A DNA stretch of 64,000 nt from Silicimonas sp. (lineage in GTDB: Bacteria > Pseudomonadota > Alphaproteobacteria > Rhodobacterales > Rhodobacteraceae): contig JAJEAC010000035.1 in assembly GCA_022824315.1 (NCBI GenBank), positions 1 through 64,000 on the forward strand, given 5' to 3'. A model generated the notes under the pieces. That model was not told the DNA's origin and did not search any database. It worked only from the letters and a program-made list of their open reading frames with translations. Positions within the stretch are counted from its first letter, which is position 1; each line of letters opens with the position of its first letter. Positions 25,028 through 34,707 of this stretch are shown here, in pieces. A program made the position numbers and the translations under genes.

Positions 25028-26170
25028 ATGAACCGTGACCCCGTCGAACTGACGCGGCAACTCGTTCGCTGCAGGACCGTCACCCCGGAGGAGGGCGGTG
25101 CAATTTCCCTGCTGGACTCCACGCTTCGCGACGCCGGCTTTGACTGCTTTCGCGCCGACAGGGGAGGAGTCGCGAACCTCGTTGCCCGTTGGGGCGAGAA
25201 AGCTGCAACACGGACGTTCGGCTTCAACGGGCATACCGACGTCGTGCCTCCCGGAGATCCCGAGTTCTGGTCCGCCGACCCCTTCGCAGCGGAGGAGCGC
25301 GACGGCTGGCTCTACGGGCGCGGCGCCGTCGACATGAAGTCGGGCGTCGCGGCGTTCGTGTCTGCCGCAATTTCCTTCGTGCAGGAAAGCCCGCCCGAAG
25401 GAGCGATCATCATTTCCGTCACCGGCGACGAAGAGGGTGACGCAACCGATGGCACCACGGCCATTCTCGACTGGATGTCCGCAAACGGCGAAGCCATGTC
25501 GGATTGCCTCGTCGGAGAGCCAACCTCCGTCGAGGCGCTGGGCGACACGATCAAGATCGGGCGCAGGGGCTCCATGTCAGCGCATTTCACGGCGACTGGC
25601 ATTCAGGGCCATGCGGCGTATCCGGACCGGGCCCGGAATCCGGTTCACGTCCTCGCGCGCCTCATGGACAGGTTTGCAAGCCACAAGCTTGACGACGGCA
25701 CGGAGCATTTCCAGCCGTCGACGCTTGCCGTCACGACGATGGACACCGGCAATGCCGCCACCAACGTCATTCCAGCCGCTTGCCGGGCATCGCTGAACAT
25801 CAGGTTCAACGATGCCCATCGTTCCGGGAGCCTGACGGCCTGGCTTGAAGAGGAGTCTGCGCGGGCAGCAGCGGAATCGGGCGTTGAGATTTCAATGGAG
25901 ACCAAGGTTGCCGGCGAGAGCTTTCTCACGCTGCCCGGCGCGTTATCAGAACTCGTTGCGGAAGCAATCCAGGCCGAAACCGGCCTCTCGCCCGATCTTT
26001 CGACCACTGGCGGCTCCTCCGATGCGCGTTTCATCAAGCGGCACTGCCCGGTCGTGGAGTTCGGTCTCGTCGGCAAGACCATGCATGGGGTCGACGAACG
26101 TGTCGAAATCGCGCAGATAGCGCAGCTCGCAGCAGTCTATCGCCGAATCCTCGAGAGGTACTTTGCATGA
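25028..26170 (+). CDS. dapE: Succinyl-diaminopimelate desuccinylase
   Basis: 380 residues, M20 metallopeptidase family. Two-zinc site residues are visible: His in [12 protein letters not shown] (near 68), Asp in [10 protein letters not shown] (near 101), Glu pair in TGDEEGDA (near 135), Glu in GEPTS and the C-terminal His in GKTMHGVDE. The dimerisation domain occupies about 180-290. It removes succinate from N-succinyl-LL-diaminopimelate, acting after DapD in the same pathway. The stop overlaps the next start (ATGA). Confidence 0.95.
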   Translation: MNRDPVELTRQLVRCRTVTPEEGGAISLLDSTLRDAGFDCFRADRGGVANLVARWGEKAATRTFGFNGHTDVVPPGDPEFWSADPFAAEERDGWLYGRGAVDMKSGVAAFVSAAISFVQESPPEGAIIISVTGDEEGDATDGTTAILDWMSANGEAMSDCLVGEPTSVEALGDTIKIGRRGSMSAHFTATGIQGHAAYPDRARNPVHVLARLMDRFASHKLDDGTEHFQPSTLAVTTMDTGNAATNVIPAACRASLNIRFNDAHRSGSLTAWLEEESARAAAESGVEISMETKVAGESFLTLPGALSELVAEAIQAETGLSPDLSTTGGSSDARFIKRHCPVVEFGLVGKTMHGVDERVEIAQIAQLAAVYRRILERYFA

Positions 26171-26583
26171 TTCGCCGGGCCGAACCGCGCGACATGCCGG
26201 CAGTGCTGGATATTCGCGCCCGCGTCTTCATCGAGGAACAGGGCGTTTCCGAAACGGATGAGCGAGACGGTCGCGACGACGATGCAATCCATCTCATCGC
26301 CTTCGATTGCGGCGCGCCCGTCGGAACCGCGCGCCTCCTGATCAAGGGCGATACAGGCAGGATCGGCCGTGTGGCGGTTCTCGCGGACAAGCGCGGTCGC
26401 GGCCTGGGCAAGGACATCATGCGTTGGGCGCTGGATGAACTGCGAAGGCAGGGTGTTGCCCAGGCAAACCTCGGATCCCAGGCTCACGCGGTCGGGTTCT
26501 ACGAGGATCTCGGCTTTGAAGCCACCGGCCCGGAATACTTCGATGCAGGCATCCCTCATCGCGAAATGGTCCTGTCCTTGTGA
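26167..26583 (+). CDS. GNAT family N-acetyltransferase
   Basis: 138 residues with the GNAT fold. The acetyl-CoA loop is [18 protein letters not shown] near 67-84 (R-x-x-G-x-G/A pattern), and the C-terminal strand reads [22 protein letters not shown], typical of the ElaA/YjcF-like branch. Substrate unknown. It is translationally coupled to dapE (4-base overlap) and to the following DUF2064 gene (GTG overlaps its stop). Confidence 0.9.
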   Translation: MIRRAEPRDMPAVLDIRARVFIEEQGVSETDERDGRDDDAIHLIAFDCGAPVGTARLLIKGDTGRIGRVAVLADKRGRGLGKDIMRWALDELRRQGVAQANLGSQAHAVGFYEDLGFEATGPEYFDAGIPHREMVLSL

Positions 26584-27149
26584 GGCGGCAGACCTTGATT
26601 GTCATGGTCAAGGAGCCGCGCCCGGGCCGGGTCAAGACGCGACTTGGACGGGAAATCGGCATGGTGACCGCGGCATGGTGGTACCGGCATCAGACCAGGC
26701 GGCTCCTGCCGCGTCTCAGCGATCCCCGCTGGCAGACGGTCCTCGCCGTCACGCCTGACAGCGAGGGTTTCAGGAGCCGGGTCTGGCCGCCCGATCTTCC
26801 GCGCATTCCGCAAGGAACCGGGGACCTGGGCCAGAGGATGGCGCGTGCGCTCACCTCAACACCGGGACCGACCCTGCTCATCGGTTCCGACATTCCTGGA
26901 ATTCGCAGGCAACATGTTGCTGCCGGGTTCTCGGCCCTGGGCCGTGCCCGCTCCGTCATCGGCCCCGCCGACGATGGCGGGTTCTGGTTGATCGGCCTCC
27001 ATCATCCACGGCGACCGCCCTGGGACCTGTTTCAGGGCACGCGCTGGTCGCATCCGGAAACCCTTGCCGACGTGCTTCCCACGCTTCCAAGGCCGATCGC
27101 GATGGTTGACACGCTTGCCGACGTGGACACGGCTTCCGATCTTCGGTGA
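26580..27149 (+). CDS. DUF2064 / TIGR04282 glycosyltransferase-like protein
   Basis: 189 residues with a GT-A-like nucleotidyl/glycosyltransferase core: VMVKEPRPGRVKTRL near 8-22, GSDIPGI near 101-107 and PADDGGFWLIGL near 126-137. Family members have been grouped with glycosyltransferases, including some near arsenosugar genes, but most have no known role. It begins at a GTG overlapping the GNAT stop. The aio locus is 8 kb away with unrelated genes between, so I do not link them. Confidence 0.82.
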   Translation: MRRQTLIVMVKEPRPGRVKTRLGREIGMVTAAWWYRHQTRRLLPRLSDPRWQTVLAVTPDSEGFRSRVWPPDLPRIPQGTGDLGQRMARALTSTPGPTLLIGSDIPGIRRQHVAAGFSALGRARSVIGPADDGGFWLIGLHHPRRPPWDLFQGTRWSHPETLADVLPTLPRPIAMVDTLADVDTASDLR

Positions 27150-27272
27150 CGGGCGCGACCTTCTTCTGTCCGGACCCTGCCCCGACGAGAGCCGTGGAGA
27201 CGTGGCCATGTGCGCATGCCGCGCGTCGTCAACCGGCGTGACCTGGTTCACGTCCCGTGATACGCGCCGGGC

Positions 27273-29516
27273 ATGACCGGGATTCCCTCGAAAGATGACA
27301 TCCTTGCCTGGGTCTCCGACAACCCGTCGAAGGCATCGAAGCGCGACATCGCAAGAGCCTTCGGCGTCAGGGGGGCGGCCCGGCTCGATCTCAAGCGTCG
27401 GTTGAAGGAACTGGAAGCGGAAGGTCAGCTCGCGAGGCGCCGCAAGACCTATCGCGATCCGGATCACCTCCCGCCAGTAACGGTTCTTCAGGTAGACAGG
27501 ATCGACACCGACGGAGATCTGTTTGCGCACCCGCTGGAACGGCAAGGTCAGGGGCCGGCGCCAAAGATCCTGGTCGTGCAGGGATCCGGCGACCCCGCAC
27601 TGGCACCGGGAGACCGCATTCTCGCGCGCCTCGAAGAGGTCAAGGGTGACACACATGCCTACGAAGCCCGTGTCATCCGCCGCATCGGCACCAGCCGCGG
27701 CAAGATCCTCGGAATATTCCGCAAATCGGATTCCGGCGGACGCATCGTGCCGATCGACAAGGGTGCGTCGAGAGAATGGCATGTGCCGCCCGGCGCGGAT
27801 GGCGGAGCGAAGGATGGCGAACTGGTCGAAGCCGGGCAGGCCGGTCCAAGGGCGCGCCCGGGTCTTCCTCATGCACGCGTTGACTCATGCCTCGGCGACC
27901 CGTCGCGGCCCAGGTCCGTTTCGCTGATCGCCATTCACCAGCACGGGCTTCGGGACGACTTTCCGGACGAGGTCATCGCGGATGCGGAAGCCGCGCGGCC
28001 CGTGGATCCCGGGATGCGAACGGACCTGACAACGCTGCCCTTCGTCACGATCGATCCGGCGGACGCACGCGACCATGACGATGCGGTCTGGGCCGAACCT
28101 GACCAGGCTCCGGACAACCCGGGCGGGCATGTCCTCTGGGTCGCGATCGCCGACGTCGCGCACTACGTCAGGCCTGGAAGCGCCCTTGATCTCGAGGCCC
28201 GCGAGCGCGGCAACTCGACGTATTTCCCTGATCGCGTGGTCCCAATGCTCCCCGATCGCCTGTCCGGAGGGCTCTGTTCGCTCCTCGAAGGCGAGCCGCG
28301 GCCATGCATTGCCGCCCGCCTCGCGATTGACGCAAATGGCGAACTGGTCACGCACGAATTCCAGCGCGCCTTGATGCGCTCAGCGGCCTCGCTCAGCTAT
28401 GAAGAGGCGCAGGATGCCCTGGACGGCCGGTTCAACGAAAGGACGGAACCGCTGCGCGGCATGGTCCTGGAGCCGCTCCAAGCCGCCTATGCCGCGCTTC
28501 GCAGCGCCCGCGACCGCCGCCAGCCGCTCGATCTCGACCTCCCGGAGCGAGAGATCGTCCTGGATGAGGGCGGCACGGTCAGATCGGTGGCATTCAAGGA
28601 GCGGTTGGATATGCACCGGCTGATCGAGGAGTTCATGGTGCTCGCCAATGTTGCCGCCGCACGAACGCTCATTGGCAGAAGGACGCCGCTCCTGTTCCGG
28701 GTGCACGAGGAACCGTCGCGCGAGAAGATCCGTGCACTGCAGGAGGTCGCCAAGGCCGCCGGACTTCCCTTCAATGCGGGCACGGTCCTGGATACCCGGA
28801 ACCTCAACCGGCTTCTCGCTGCCGCAGCGGACACGGACGACGGCGCGCTCATCAATCTCTCGGTGCTGCGATCGATGACGCAGGCATATTACAGCCCGGG
28901 GAATCTCGGGCATTTCGGGCTCGCGTTGAAGGCCTATGCCCATTTCACGTCGCCCATTCGGCGCTACGCGGACCTCGTGGTCCATCGGGCGCTGATCCGT
29001 GCGCTCGGCTGGGGAGATGACGGCCTGACGGACGCGGAGACGGAGCGGCTCGGCGTCACTGCGGAGCACATCTCCAGCACCGAAAGGCGTTCCATGCAGG
29101 CCGAGCGCGACACGACCGATCGCTACCTTGCGGCGTACATGGCCGACCGTGTCGGAACAGAGCTTTCCGGGCGCATTTCCGGTGTCCAGCGTTTCGGGGC
29201 GTTTGTCGCGCTCGATGGAACCGGGGCCGACGGACTCATTCCGGTTCGTGCGATCGGACACGAGTATTTCCATTTCGATCGTGATGGGCAGACCTTGACA
29301 GGTGACGACACGAACACCGTAATTTCGGTCGGACAGCGGGTGCTGGTCCGGCTGGCCGAGGCGGTGCCGGTGACCGGCGGCATCCTGCTGGACCTGCTTG
29401 AGATTGACGGGGAGGCGGTGTCACGGGCACGCAGGCTGAGGATGCCTGCGCGTCGAAAGGCGACCAAGGCCCGGAAGAAGGCGGCAAGGCTGAAGCGGAA
29501 GGGAAAGGGAAAATGA
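27273..29516 (+). CDS. rnr: Ribonuclease R
   Basis: 747 residues. An N-terminal winged-helix region (about 1-65), OB cold-shock domains (about 70-230), an RNB exonuclease core with the acidic cluster IDPADARDHDDAVW near 250-264 and FTSPIRRYADLVVHR near 565-580, an S1 domain near 625-705 and a Lys/Arg-rich tail. It degrades structured RNA 3' to 5' and takes part in rRNA and tmRNA quality control. The gene for a lytic transglycosylase overlaps its stop by 4 bases. Confidence 0.95.
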   Translation: MTGIPSKDDILAWVSDNPSKASKRDIARAFGVRGAARLDLKRRLKELEAEGQLARRRKTYRDPDHLPPVTVLQVDRIDTDGDLFAHPLERQGQGPAPKILVVQGSGDPALAPGDRILARLEEVKGDTHAYEARVIRRIGTSRGKILGIFRKSDSGGRIVPIDKGASREWHVPPGADGGAKDGELVEAGQAGPRARPGLPHARVDSCLGDPSRPRSVSLIAIHQHGLRDDFPDEVIADAEAARPVDPGMRTDLTTLPFVTIDPADARDHDDAVWAEPDQAPDNPGGHVLWVAIADVAHYVRPGSALDLEARERGNSTYFPDRVVPMLPDRLSGGLCSLLEGEPRPCIAARLAIDANGELVTHEFQRALMRSAASLSYEEAQDALDGRFNERTEPLRGMVLEPLQAAYAALRSARDRRQPLDLDLPEREIVLDEGGTVRSVAFKERLDMHRLIEEFMVLANVAAARTLIGRRTPLLFRVHEEPSREKIRALQEVAKAAGLPFNAGTVLDTRNLNRLLAAAADTDDGALINLSVLRSMTQAYYSPGNLGHFGLALKAYAHFTSPIRRYADLVVHRALIRALGWGDDGLTDAETERLGVTAEHISSTERRSMQAERDTTDRYLAAYMADRVGTELSGRISGVQRFGAFVALDGTGADGLIPVRAIGHEYFHFDRDGQTLTGDDTNTVISVGQRVLVRLAEAVPVTGGILLDLLEIDGEAVSRARRLRMPARRKATKARKKAARLKRKGKGK

Positions 29517-30682
29517 ATGTCCGTTACGCGGCAGCACCGGGCATTCTGGATGTCACCGGGAAGGAGATCGGATTCCGGCGCTGGATCGAAAAGTTCCGAA
29601 AGAGAGCCCGTGCTTCCGGCATTCGCGACGGCGTCTTTGACGTCGCGTTTCGTGGCGTTCGCTACGATGAAGGCGTGATCCGCAGCGACCGGGGCCAGCC
29701 GGAATTCGCCCGGCAAATCTGGACCTACCTGGACGCGGTGGTCTCGGATGCGCGCGTGAGGGACGGACGTGCTGCACTGCAAAGGAACCGGCGGCTGCTC
29801 GAGGAGATCGAGGCGAAGTTCGATGTCGAGGCTCCAATCCTGGCAGCCGTCTGGGGCGCCGAGAGCGACTTTGGCGCCCGTCGCGGCGATACGCCGCTGA
29901 TCAAGGCGCTGGCGACGCTGGCGTTCGACGGGCGACGGGCGCGGTTCTTCGAGGAGCAGCTGATTGCGGCCCTGAAGATTGTTCAGGCGGGAGACATCTC
30001 GCCGAAGCGCCTGACGGGAAGCTGGGCCGGTGGCATGGGGCACACCCAGTTCATTCCGACAACGTATCTTGACCATGCCGTGGGTTTTCGAGGCCACGTG
30101 CGGCCCGACATCTGGTCGGATGATCCGGCCGACGCCCTCGCATCCACGGCGTCCTTTCTCCGGCACTGCGGCTGGCGGAAGGGACAGCCTTGGGGCATGG
30201 AGGTCGTGCTTTCGCGCGGGTTCGATCTTGCGCTTGCAGATCGGCGCATCAGGAATACCGTCCATGACTGGACCGCGATGGGCGTCCGCGATGCCAGAGG
30301 CCGACACGTTCCCGACCACGGTGTCGCCTCGATCCTGTTGCCGGCCGGGCTGCGCGGCGCCGCCCTCATGATCTTCGACAATTTCCATGTCGTCAGGCAG
30401 TACAACGCCGCCGATGCCTACGTGATCGCCGTGGGTCATCTTGCGGACCGCTTGGGCGGCGGCGGCCCGCTCCGATCCGGCTGGCCGCGGGGAGACAGGA
30501 GCCTCGGCCGTGCCGAGAAACTGGAGATGCAGCGGCTGCTGACAGCGCGCGGATTCAACACGCATGGCACGGACGGGATCATCGGGCCGAACACGATGGA
30601 CGCGGTCCGTGCGTTTCAGGCGAGCCAGGGACTGCCGCCTGACGGCTATGCGAGTCACGAAGTTCTGGAACGCCTCAGGTGA
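29513..30682 (+). CDS. MltB-type lytic murein transglycosylase with peptidoglycan-binding domain
   Basis: 389 residues. SLT-type transglycosylase domain with catalytic Glu in WGAESDFG near 118-125 and the GGMGHTQFIPTTY segment near 178-190, then a C-terminal PG_binding_1 domain (about 325-389, TDGIIGPNTMDAVRAFQ). It cleaves peptidoglycan glycan strands to 1,6-anhydromuramyl products in the periplasm. No Sec, Tat or lipoprotein signal is visible at the start, which overlaps the rnr stop. The real N-terminus may be misjudged or export may be atypical. It ends overlapping the convergent tag gene by 8 bases. Confidence 0.9.
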   Translation: MNVRYAAAPGILDVTGKEIGFRRWIEKFRKRARASGIRDGVFDVAFRGVRYDEGVIRSDRGQPEFARQIWTYLDAVVSDARVRDGRAALQRNRRLLEEIEAKFDVEAPILAAVWGAESDFGARRGDTPLIKALATLAFDGRRARFFEEQLIAALKIVQAGDISPKRLTGSWAGGMGHTQFIPTTYLDHAVGFRGHVRPDIWSDDPADALASTASFLRHCGWRKGQPWGMEVVLSRGFDLALADRRIRNTVHDWTAMGVRDARGRHVPDHGVASILLPAGLRGAALMIFDNFHVVRQYNAADAYVIAVGHLADRLGGGGPLRSGWPRGDRSLGRAEKLEMQRLLTARGFNTHGTDGIIGPNTMDAVRAFQASQGLPPDGYASHEVLERLR

Positions 30683-31253
30683 GATCGGCGCTCTTCCAGC
30701 ATCCTCGGCAGTGGTCGTTCACGACGCCGACGGCCTGAAGGTAGGCGTAGATGATCGTAGGCCCGACGAAGGTCATGCCGCGACGTTTCAGGTCCTTCGA
30801 GATGTCTTCGGCCAGCGGCGTTACCGCTGGAATGTCCGTGACTTCCTCCCAGTCGCCCCGGATGGGAGTTCCATCCACGTGGCCCCAGAGCCAGTCTGCA
30901 AACGTGCCGCATTCGTCCTGCATTTCCAGAAAGACGCGCGCGTTCGTCCGTGCGGCCGGCACCTTTTGGCGGTGGCGCACGATGGCCGGATTCTGAAGGG
31001 CGGTCGACAGTTCGCCGTCGCTCATGGCGGCGACCCTTTCGACGTCGAACCCGTGATAGACGTCGCGATAGCCTTCGCGCTTGTTCAGGATCGTTTCCCA
31101 GGACAGGCCCGCATGCGCGCCTTCGAGAATCAGCATCTCGAAGAGCGTCCGGTCATCATGAACGGGCACGCCCCATTCCGTGTCGTGATAACGGGCATAG
31201 AGCTTCGACCTTGAGCCAAAGCAGCGTGGCGTTTCGTCAATTGGATCGGGCAT
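30675..31253 (-). CDS. tag: DNA-3-methyladenine glycosylase I
   Basis: 192 residues. The zinc ligands of Tag are present: Cys in PRCFG near 11, His in YHDTEWGVP near 23, and the His and Cys of NDHCRGC near the C-terminus. The helix-hairpin-helix glycosylase core includes HAGLSWETILNKREGYR and the WGHVDG motif. It excises 3-methyladenine from alkylated DNA. It starts 31 bases after dnaE2 on the same strand, so it is probably the second gene of a DNA-damage operon, and an SOS-box-like site lies over its ribosome site. Confidence 0.94.
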   Translation of the reverse strand: MPDPIDETPRCFGSRSKLYARYHDTEWGVPVHDDRTLFEMLILEGAHAGLSWETILNKREGYRDVYHGFDVERVAAMSDGELSTALQNPAIVRHRQKVPAARTNARVFLEMQDECGTFADWLWGHVDGTPIRGDWEEVTDIPAVTPLAEDISKDLKRRGMTFVGPTIIYAYLQAVGVVNDHCRGCWKSADLT

Positions 31254-31254
31254 T

Positions 31255-31269
31255 GTTCGGGCCTCGTTC
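31255..31269 (-). promoter_or_regulatory. SOS (LexA) box-like GTTC-N7-GTTC before tag
   Basis: Exact match to the alphaproteobacterial LexA consensus GTTC-N7-GTTC on the plus strand (GAAC-N7-GAAC in the sense of tag). It ends 2 bases before the tag start and covers its GAGG site, so LexA could block tag directly. An eight-base match can occur by chance in a window of this size. Confidence 0.45.
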
Positions 31270-31284
31270 AGTTTCGGAGCCAGG

Positions 31285-34200
31285 TCACGGGGCCTGGCCG
31301 CATTGGTGCGGGGGACTGTTCCCGTCCGCTTTTGCTGCAGGGGCTGGACGGGTCATGCGTTCCTGGGACCGGGATGGTTCCGAACTGTCCCACGGAAGGT
31401 GGCAGCCGTCGGGCTTTCCTTTTCGTGCCTGCTTGTCGGCCGGTCGCGCTTGCGGCGTCAGCCGATGCCTGAGAAAGGCCATTGGATGGGCGCGGAGCGT
31501 CAGTCGCATCGTGGCATAATCCTCGACGACGTGCTCGCCCGGGGTCATTTCAGGCAGGTGCGCTGCGGGTTCCCTGATGGCTTCGCCGTCGAGGTCTCTG
31601 GCAAAAAGCGGAAGGGGTTTGGTCGAGGCGATGGCGCTTGCCGCCCAGATCGCGTCGCGTCTCGAAATCCCGAGGCTCCCGAAAGCGTCGGCTTCCGCCA
31701 GTGCTTGCAGGATGTGCGGCTTGGTTCCGGCCTTGCGCCAGACGTCCTCGACCGAGCGATATCCGTTGCCGCGCGCGGTCATGATCCAGGTCCCGTCCTC
31801 TTCGCCTATGGATTTCATCTGCCGGAAGCCAAGCCTCAAGGCCAGTCCGCCGCCGCCATCGGGTTGCATGATGTTGTTCCAGGCGGACTCGTTGATGTCG
31901 AGCGGGCGTACCTTGACCCCGTGCTCCCGGGCATCCCTGATGATCTGGGCCGGAGCATAGAAGCCCATTGGCTGGGAGTTCAGGAGTGCGCAGGCGAAGA
32001 TGCCCGGATGGAAGCATTTGATCCAGGCCGAAATGTAGACGAGGATTGCGAAGGAAGCCGCGTGGCTTTCGGGAAACCCGTAGCTTGCGAAGCCTTCAAG
32101 TTGGGAAAAGCAGCGTTCGGCGAATTCGTCTTCGTATCCGTTTTCGCGCATGCCCTTGAGGAAGCGGTTCCGGAAATCGCTGATGTTCCCGTGTCTCTTG
32201 AACGTGGCGAGCGAGCGCCTCAACCGGTCCGCCTCATCCGGCGAGAAGCCCGCGCCAGTGATGGCGATCTGCATGGCCTGCTCCTGGAACAGGGGTACGC
32301 CCTTGGTCTTGCCAAGGATCTTCTCGAGCTCGTCCGAGGGGTACTCGATTTTCTCCTCGCCGTTTCGCCGCCTGAGATAGGGGTGGACCATGTCACCCTG
32401 GATGGGCCCCGGGCGGATGATGGCGACCTGGATGACGAGATCGTGAAAGTTGCGTGGCTTCATGCGCGGCAGGAAGTTCATCTGGGCGCGGCTTTCGACC
32501 TGGAAGACGCCAAGCGAGTCTGCCTTGCAGAGCATGTCGTAGACTTCCTCTTCGTGGGGCGGCTGGTTTTCCATCGAGTGTTCGATCCGGTGATGGAGCT
32601 TGAGCAGCTCGAAGGCTTTCCGGATGCAGGAAAGCATGCCAAGGGCCAGGACGTCGACCTTCAGGATCCCGAGGGCATCAATGTCATCCTTGTCCCAGCA
32701 GATGACGGTCCGGCCCTCCATGGTGGCGTTCTCTATGGGGACAAGCTCGTCGAGGCGGCCTTCAGTTATGACGAAGCCGCCGACATGCTGCGAGAGGTGG
32801 CGGGGAAAGCCCCGGATCTGGGAGACAAGCTCGAGCGTTTGCGACAGGTGGCGGTCATCGGGATCAAAGCCGACCTCGCGGAGCCGTTGCTCCGCCATGC
32901 CGGAGGTGTCGAAGAAGCCCCAGAGCTGGGACGAGATCGCGTTAACCGCATCCGCGGTGAGTCCCATGGCGCGACCCACTTCGCGGATTGCGCGCTTGCC
33001 ACGGTAATGCACGACCGTGGCGCACAGGCCGGCACGGTCCCGCCCGTAGCGGTCATAGATATGCTGGATCACTTCCTCGCGCCGTTCATGCTCGAAGTCG
33101 ACGTCTATGTCGGGCGCCTCCTCCCGGGCCTCCGAGACGAAGCGCTCAAAGACCATGGAGCCGACCTCCGGAGAAACCGAGGTGATGCCGAGGCAGTAGC
33201 ATACCACTGAATTTGCGGCGCTTCCCCGGCCTTGGCATAAAATGTCCTTGGAGCGGGCGAACTCCACCACGTCGTAGACCGTGAGGAAATACGGTTCGTA
33301 TTCCAGCTTGGCGATCAACGCCAGTTCATGCTCGAGAAGGTTTCGCACACGTTCGGGGGCGGAGTCATTGGGATAGCGTTTCTTGAGCCCCCTATAGGCA
33401 AGTTCGCGCAGGCGTGCGGCGGCGGATTGGCCGTCGGCGACTTCCGAGGGATATTCGTAGCGGAGTTCGTCAAGCGAGAAGGCGAGGGATGCCGCCAGCC
33501 GGGCGGCACGGTCGACGGCGCCGCCATGGGCGCCGAGCAGGCGGCGCATTTCCGCCTCGTCCCGTAATCTCTGCTCGGAATTCGCAAGGGCTGCGCGGCC
33601 CAGATCCTTGACCTGCACACCGGTGCGGATCGCGGTCAGCACATCTGCGAGCTTGCGGCGGGAGCCGTGATGCATGCGGGGGGTCGCGGAGGCGACGGCA
33701 GGAAGGCCGATCTGCCGCGCAAGCCTGGCGAGATTGTCGAAGCGTTCGGCGTCTTGCCCGTCATAGCGGGGGCTCATCACGAGGTGGCAGTTCCGGGGAA
33801 AGCGGCGTGACAACCGGTTCACCTGTGCCCGCCAGGCGTTCCGGATATCCCCTGCCTTGGGGGCGTCGCCGGCTTTTCCTTTCCGGGGAGGGTCGGGTTC
33901 GGCACTGCCCTTCGGCCTTCCCTCCTCGGGCGGATGGATCAGGAGGGCGAGGTCTGCGCCAAACTCGACAAGATCATCCATGTAGAGGAGGCAGTCGCCC
34001 TTCTTCGCCCGAAGCCGCCCGCGCGAGACAAGGCGGCAAAGATTGCCCCAGCCCTTGCGGGTTTTCGGAAGCGCGGTGGCGGAAAAGCCGGTGTCGAGCA
34101 CGATCCGTGCGCCCGGGATCAGGCGCGGTACGTTCAGTATGGCGGCGGAGGTTTCCAGCGGTGAAGGTCCCGTTCCGGTTTCGTCTGCTGCATGCGGGCT

Positions 34201-34533
34201 GCCGGGCAGTCCTTCCAGTTCCTCTGATGCAAGGGTGCCGCTCTTCCGGCGCGCCTTGCCGCCCGGATAGCTTTCAAAAACCTGGCTTTTCTTTTTCCAG
34301 CCTTTCATCGGGGCAGGCGGGCCTATCAGGTCGCTGGCCAGGCGCTCCTTCACTTGCCGCGCGATTTCCCGGGCACGGGCATGTCCCCGCACAACGCCTG
34401 CAACCGAGTTCACATCCGCAATCGCAATGGCCGAGAGGCCGAGGAGCGCGGCGCGATCGACATATTCCTCAGGGTGCGAGGCGCCGGTGAGGAAGGTGAA
34501 GTTCGACATGGCGCTGAGTTCGGCGAAGCTCAC
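31285..34533 (-). CDS. dnaE2: Error-prone DNA polymerase III alpha subunit DnaE2
   Basis: 1082 residues from GTG 34533. PHP domain at the N-terminus (SFAELSAMSNFTFLTGASHP), palm with the catalytic pair in DIDVDFEHERREE, fingers and tandem HhH (ALAEADAFGSLG). GTG 34533 follows AGGA and gives the family N-terminus; upstream starts (ATG 34587, TTG 34662) would place the SOS box inside the gene. It does lesion bypass and damage mutagenesis. After LRAHPMAFLR the usual C-terminal OB domain is replaced by about 55 Pro/Lys/Arg-rich residues. Gly/Lys/Pro-rich inserts occur near 100-135 and 215-240. imuA and imuB are not adjacent. Confidence 0.92.
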   Translation of the reverse strand: MSFAELSAMSNFTFLTGASHPEEYVDRAALLGLSAIAIADVNSVAGVVRGHARAREIARQVKERLASDLIGPPAPMKGWKKKSQVFESYPGGKARRKSGTLASEELEGLPGSPHAADETGTGPSPLETSAAILNVPRLIPGARIVLDTGFSATALPKTRKGWGNLCRLVSRGRLRAKKGDCLLYMDDLVEFGADLALLIHPPEEGRPKGSAEPDPPRKGKAGDAPKAGDIRNAWRAQVNRLSRRFPRNCHLVMSPRYDGQDAERFDNLARLARQIGLPAVASATPRMHHGSRRKLADVLTAIRTGVQVKDLGRAALANSEQRLRDEAEMRRLLGAHGGAVDRAARLAASLAFSLDELRYEYPSEVADGQSAAARLRELAYRGLKKRYPNDSAPERVRNLLEHELALIAKLEYEPYFLTVYDVVEFARSKDILCQGRGSAANSVVCYCLGITSVSPEVGSMVFERFVSEAREEAPDIDVDFEHERREEVIQHIYDRYGRDRAGLCATVVHYRGKRAIREVGRAMGLTADAVNAISSQLWGFFDTSGMAEQRLREVGFDPDDRHLSQTLELVSQIRGFPRHLSQHVGGFVITEGRLDELVPIENATMEGRTVICWDKDDIDALGILKVDVLALGMLSCIRKAFELLKLHHRIEHSMENQPPHEEEVYDMLCKADSLGVFQVESRAQMNFLPRMKPRNFHDLVIQVAIIRPGPIQGDMVHPYLRRRNGEEKIEYPSDELEKILGKTKGVPLFQEQAMQIAITGAGFSPDEADRLRRSLATFKRHGNISDFRNRFLKGMRENGYEDEFAERCFSQLEGFASYGFPESHAASFAILVYISAWIKCFHPGIFACALLNSQPMGFYAPAQIIRDAREHGVKVRPLDINESAWNNIMQPDGGGGLALRLGFRQMKSIGEEDGTWIMTARGNGYRSVEDVWRKAGTKPHILQALAEADAFGSLGISRRDAIWAASAIASTKPLPLFARDLDGEAIREPAAHLPEMTPGEHVVEDYATMRLTLRAHPMAFLRHRLTPQARPADKQARKGKPDGCHLPWDSSEPSRSQERMTRPAPAAKADGNSPPHQCGQAP

Positions 34534-34590
34534 GGGCAATGTCCTGATGCGGTTTGGGTTGCGTTCGGATCCTGCGGCCCGAAGCATGAT

Positions 34591-34605
34591 ATTCGCTTTT
34601 TGTTC
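34591..34605 (-). promoter_or_regulatory. SOS (LexA) box-like site before dnaE2
   Basis: ATTC-N7-GTTC on the plus strand, one base from the GTTC-N7-GTTC consensus, 58 bases upstream of the chosen dnaE2 start. DnaE2 genes are classic members of the SOS regulon. Confidence 0.55.
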
Positions 34606-34707
34606 TTTTTGCCAACTTTCTTTTTCGGTGCATCCCCAAGTCCCCGAGACATGGTTGGACAACCGTCTTCAAGCGGCGGCGTTCAGTTCCCGGCGCACCG
34701 CACGCCC

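Noticed and set aside
26580-27149. Link of the TIGR04282 (arsenosugar-named) protein to the aio locus
   Set aside because: It is coupled to dapE and GNAT genes, 8 kb away, and the family name is broader than that role.
31303-33210. Long plus-strand frame opposite dnaE2
   Set aside because: Shadow of the dnaE2 codons; no motif or ribosome site.
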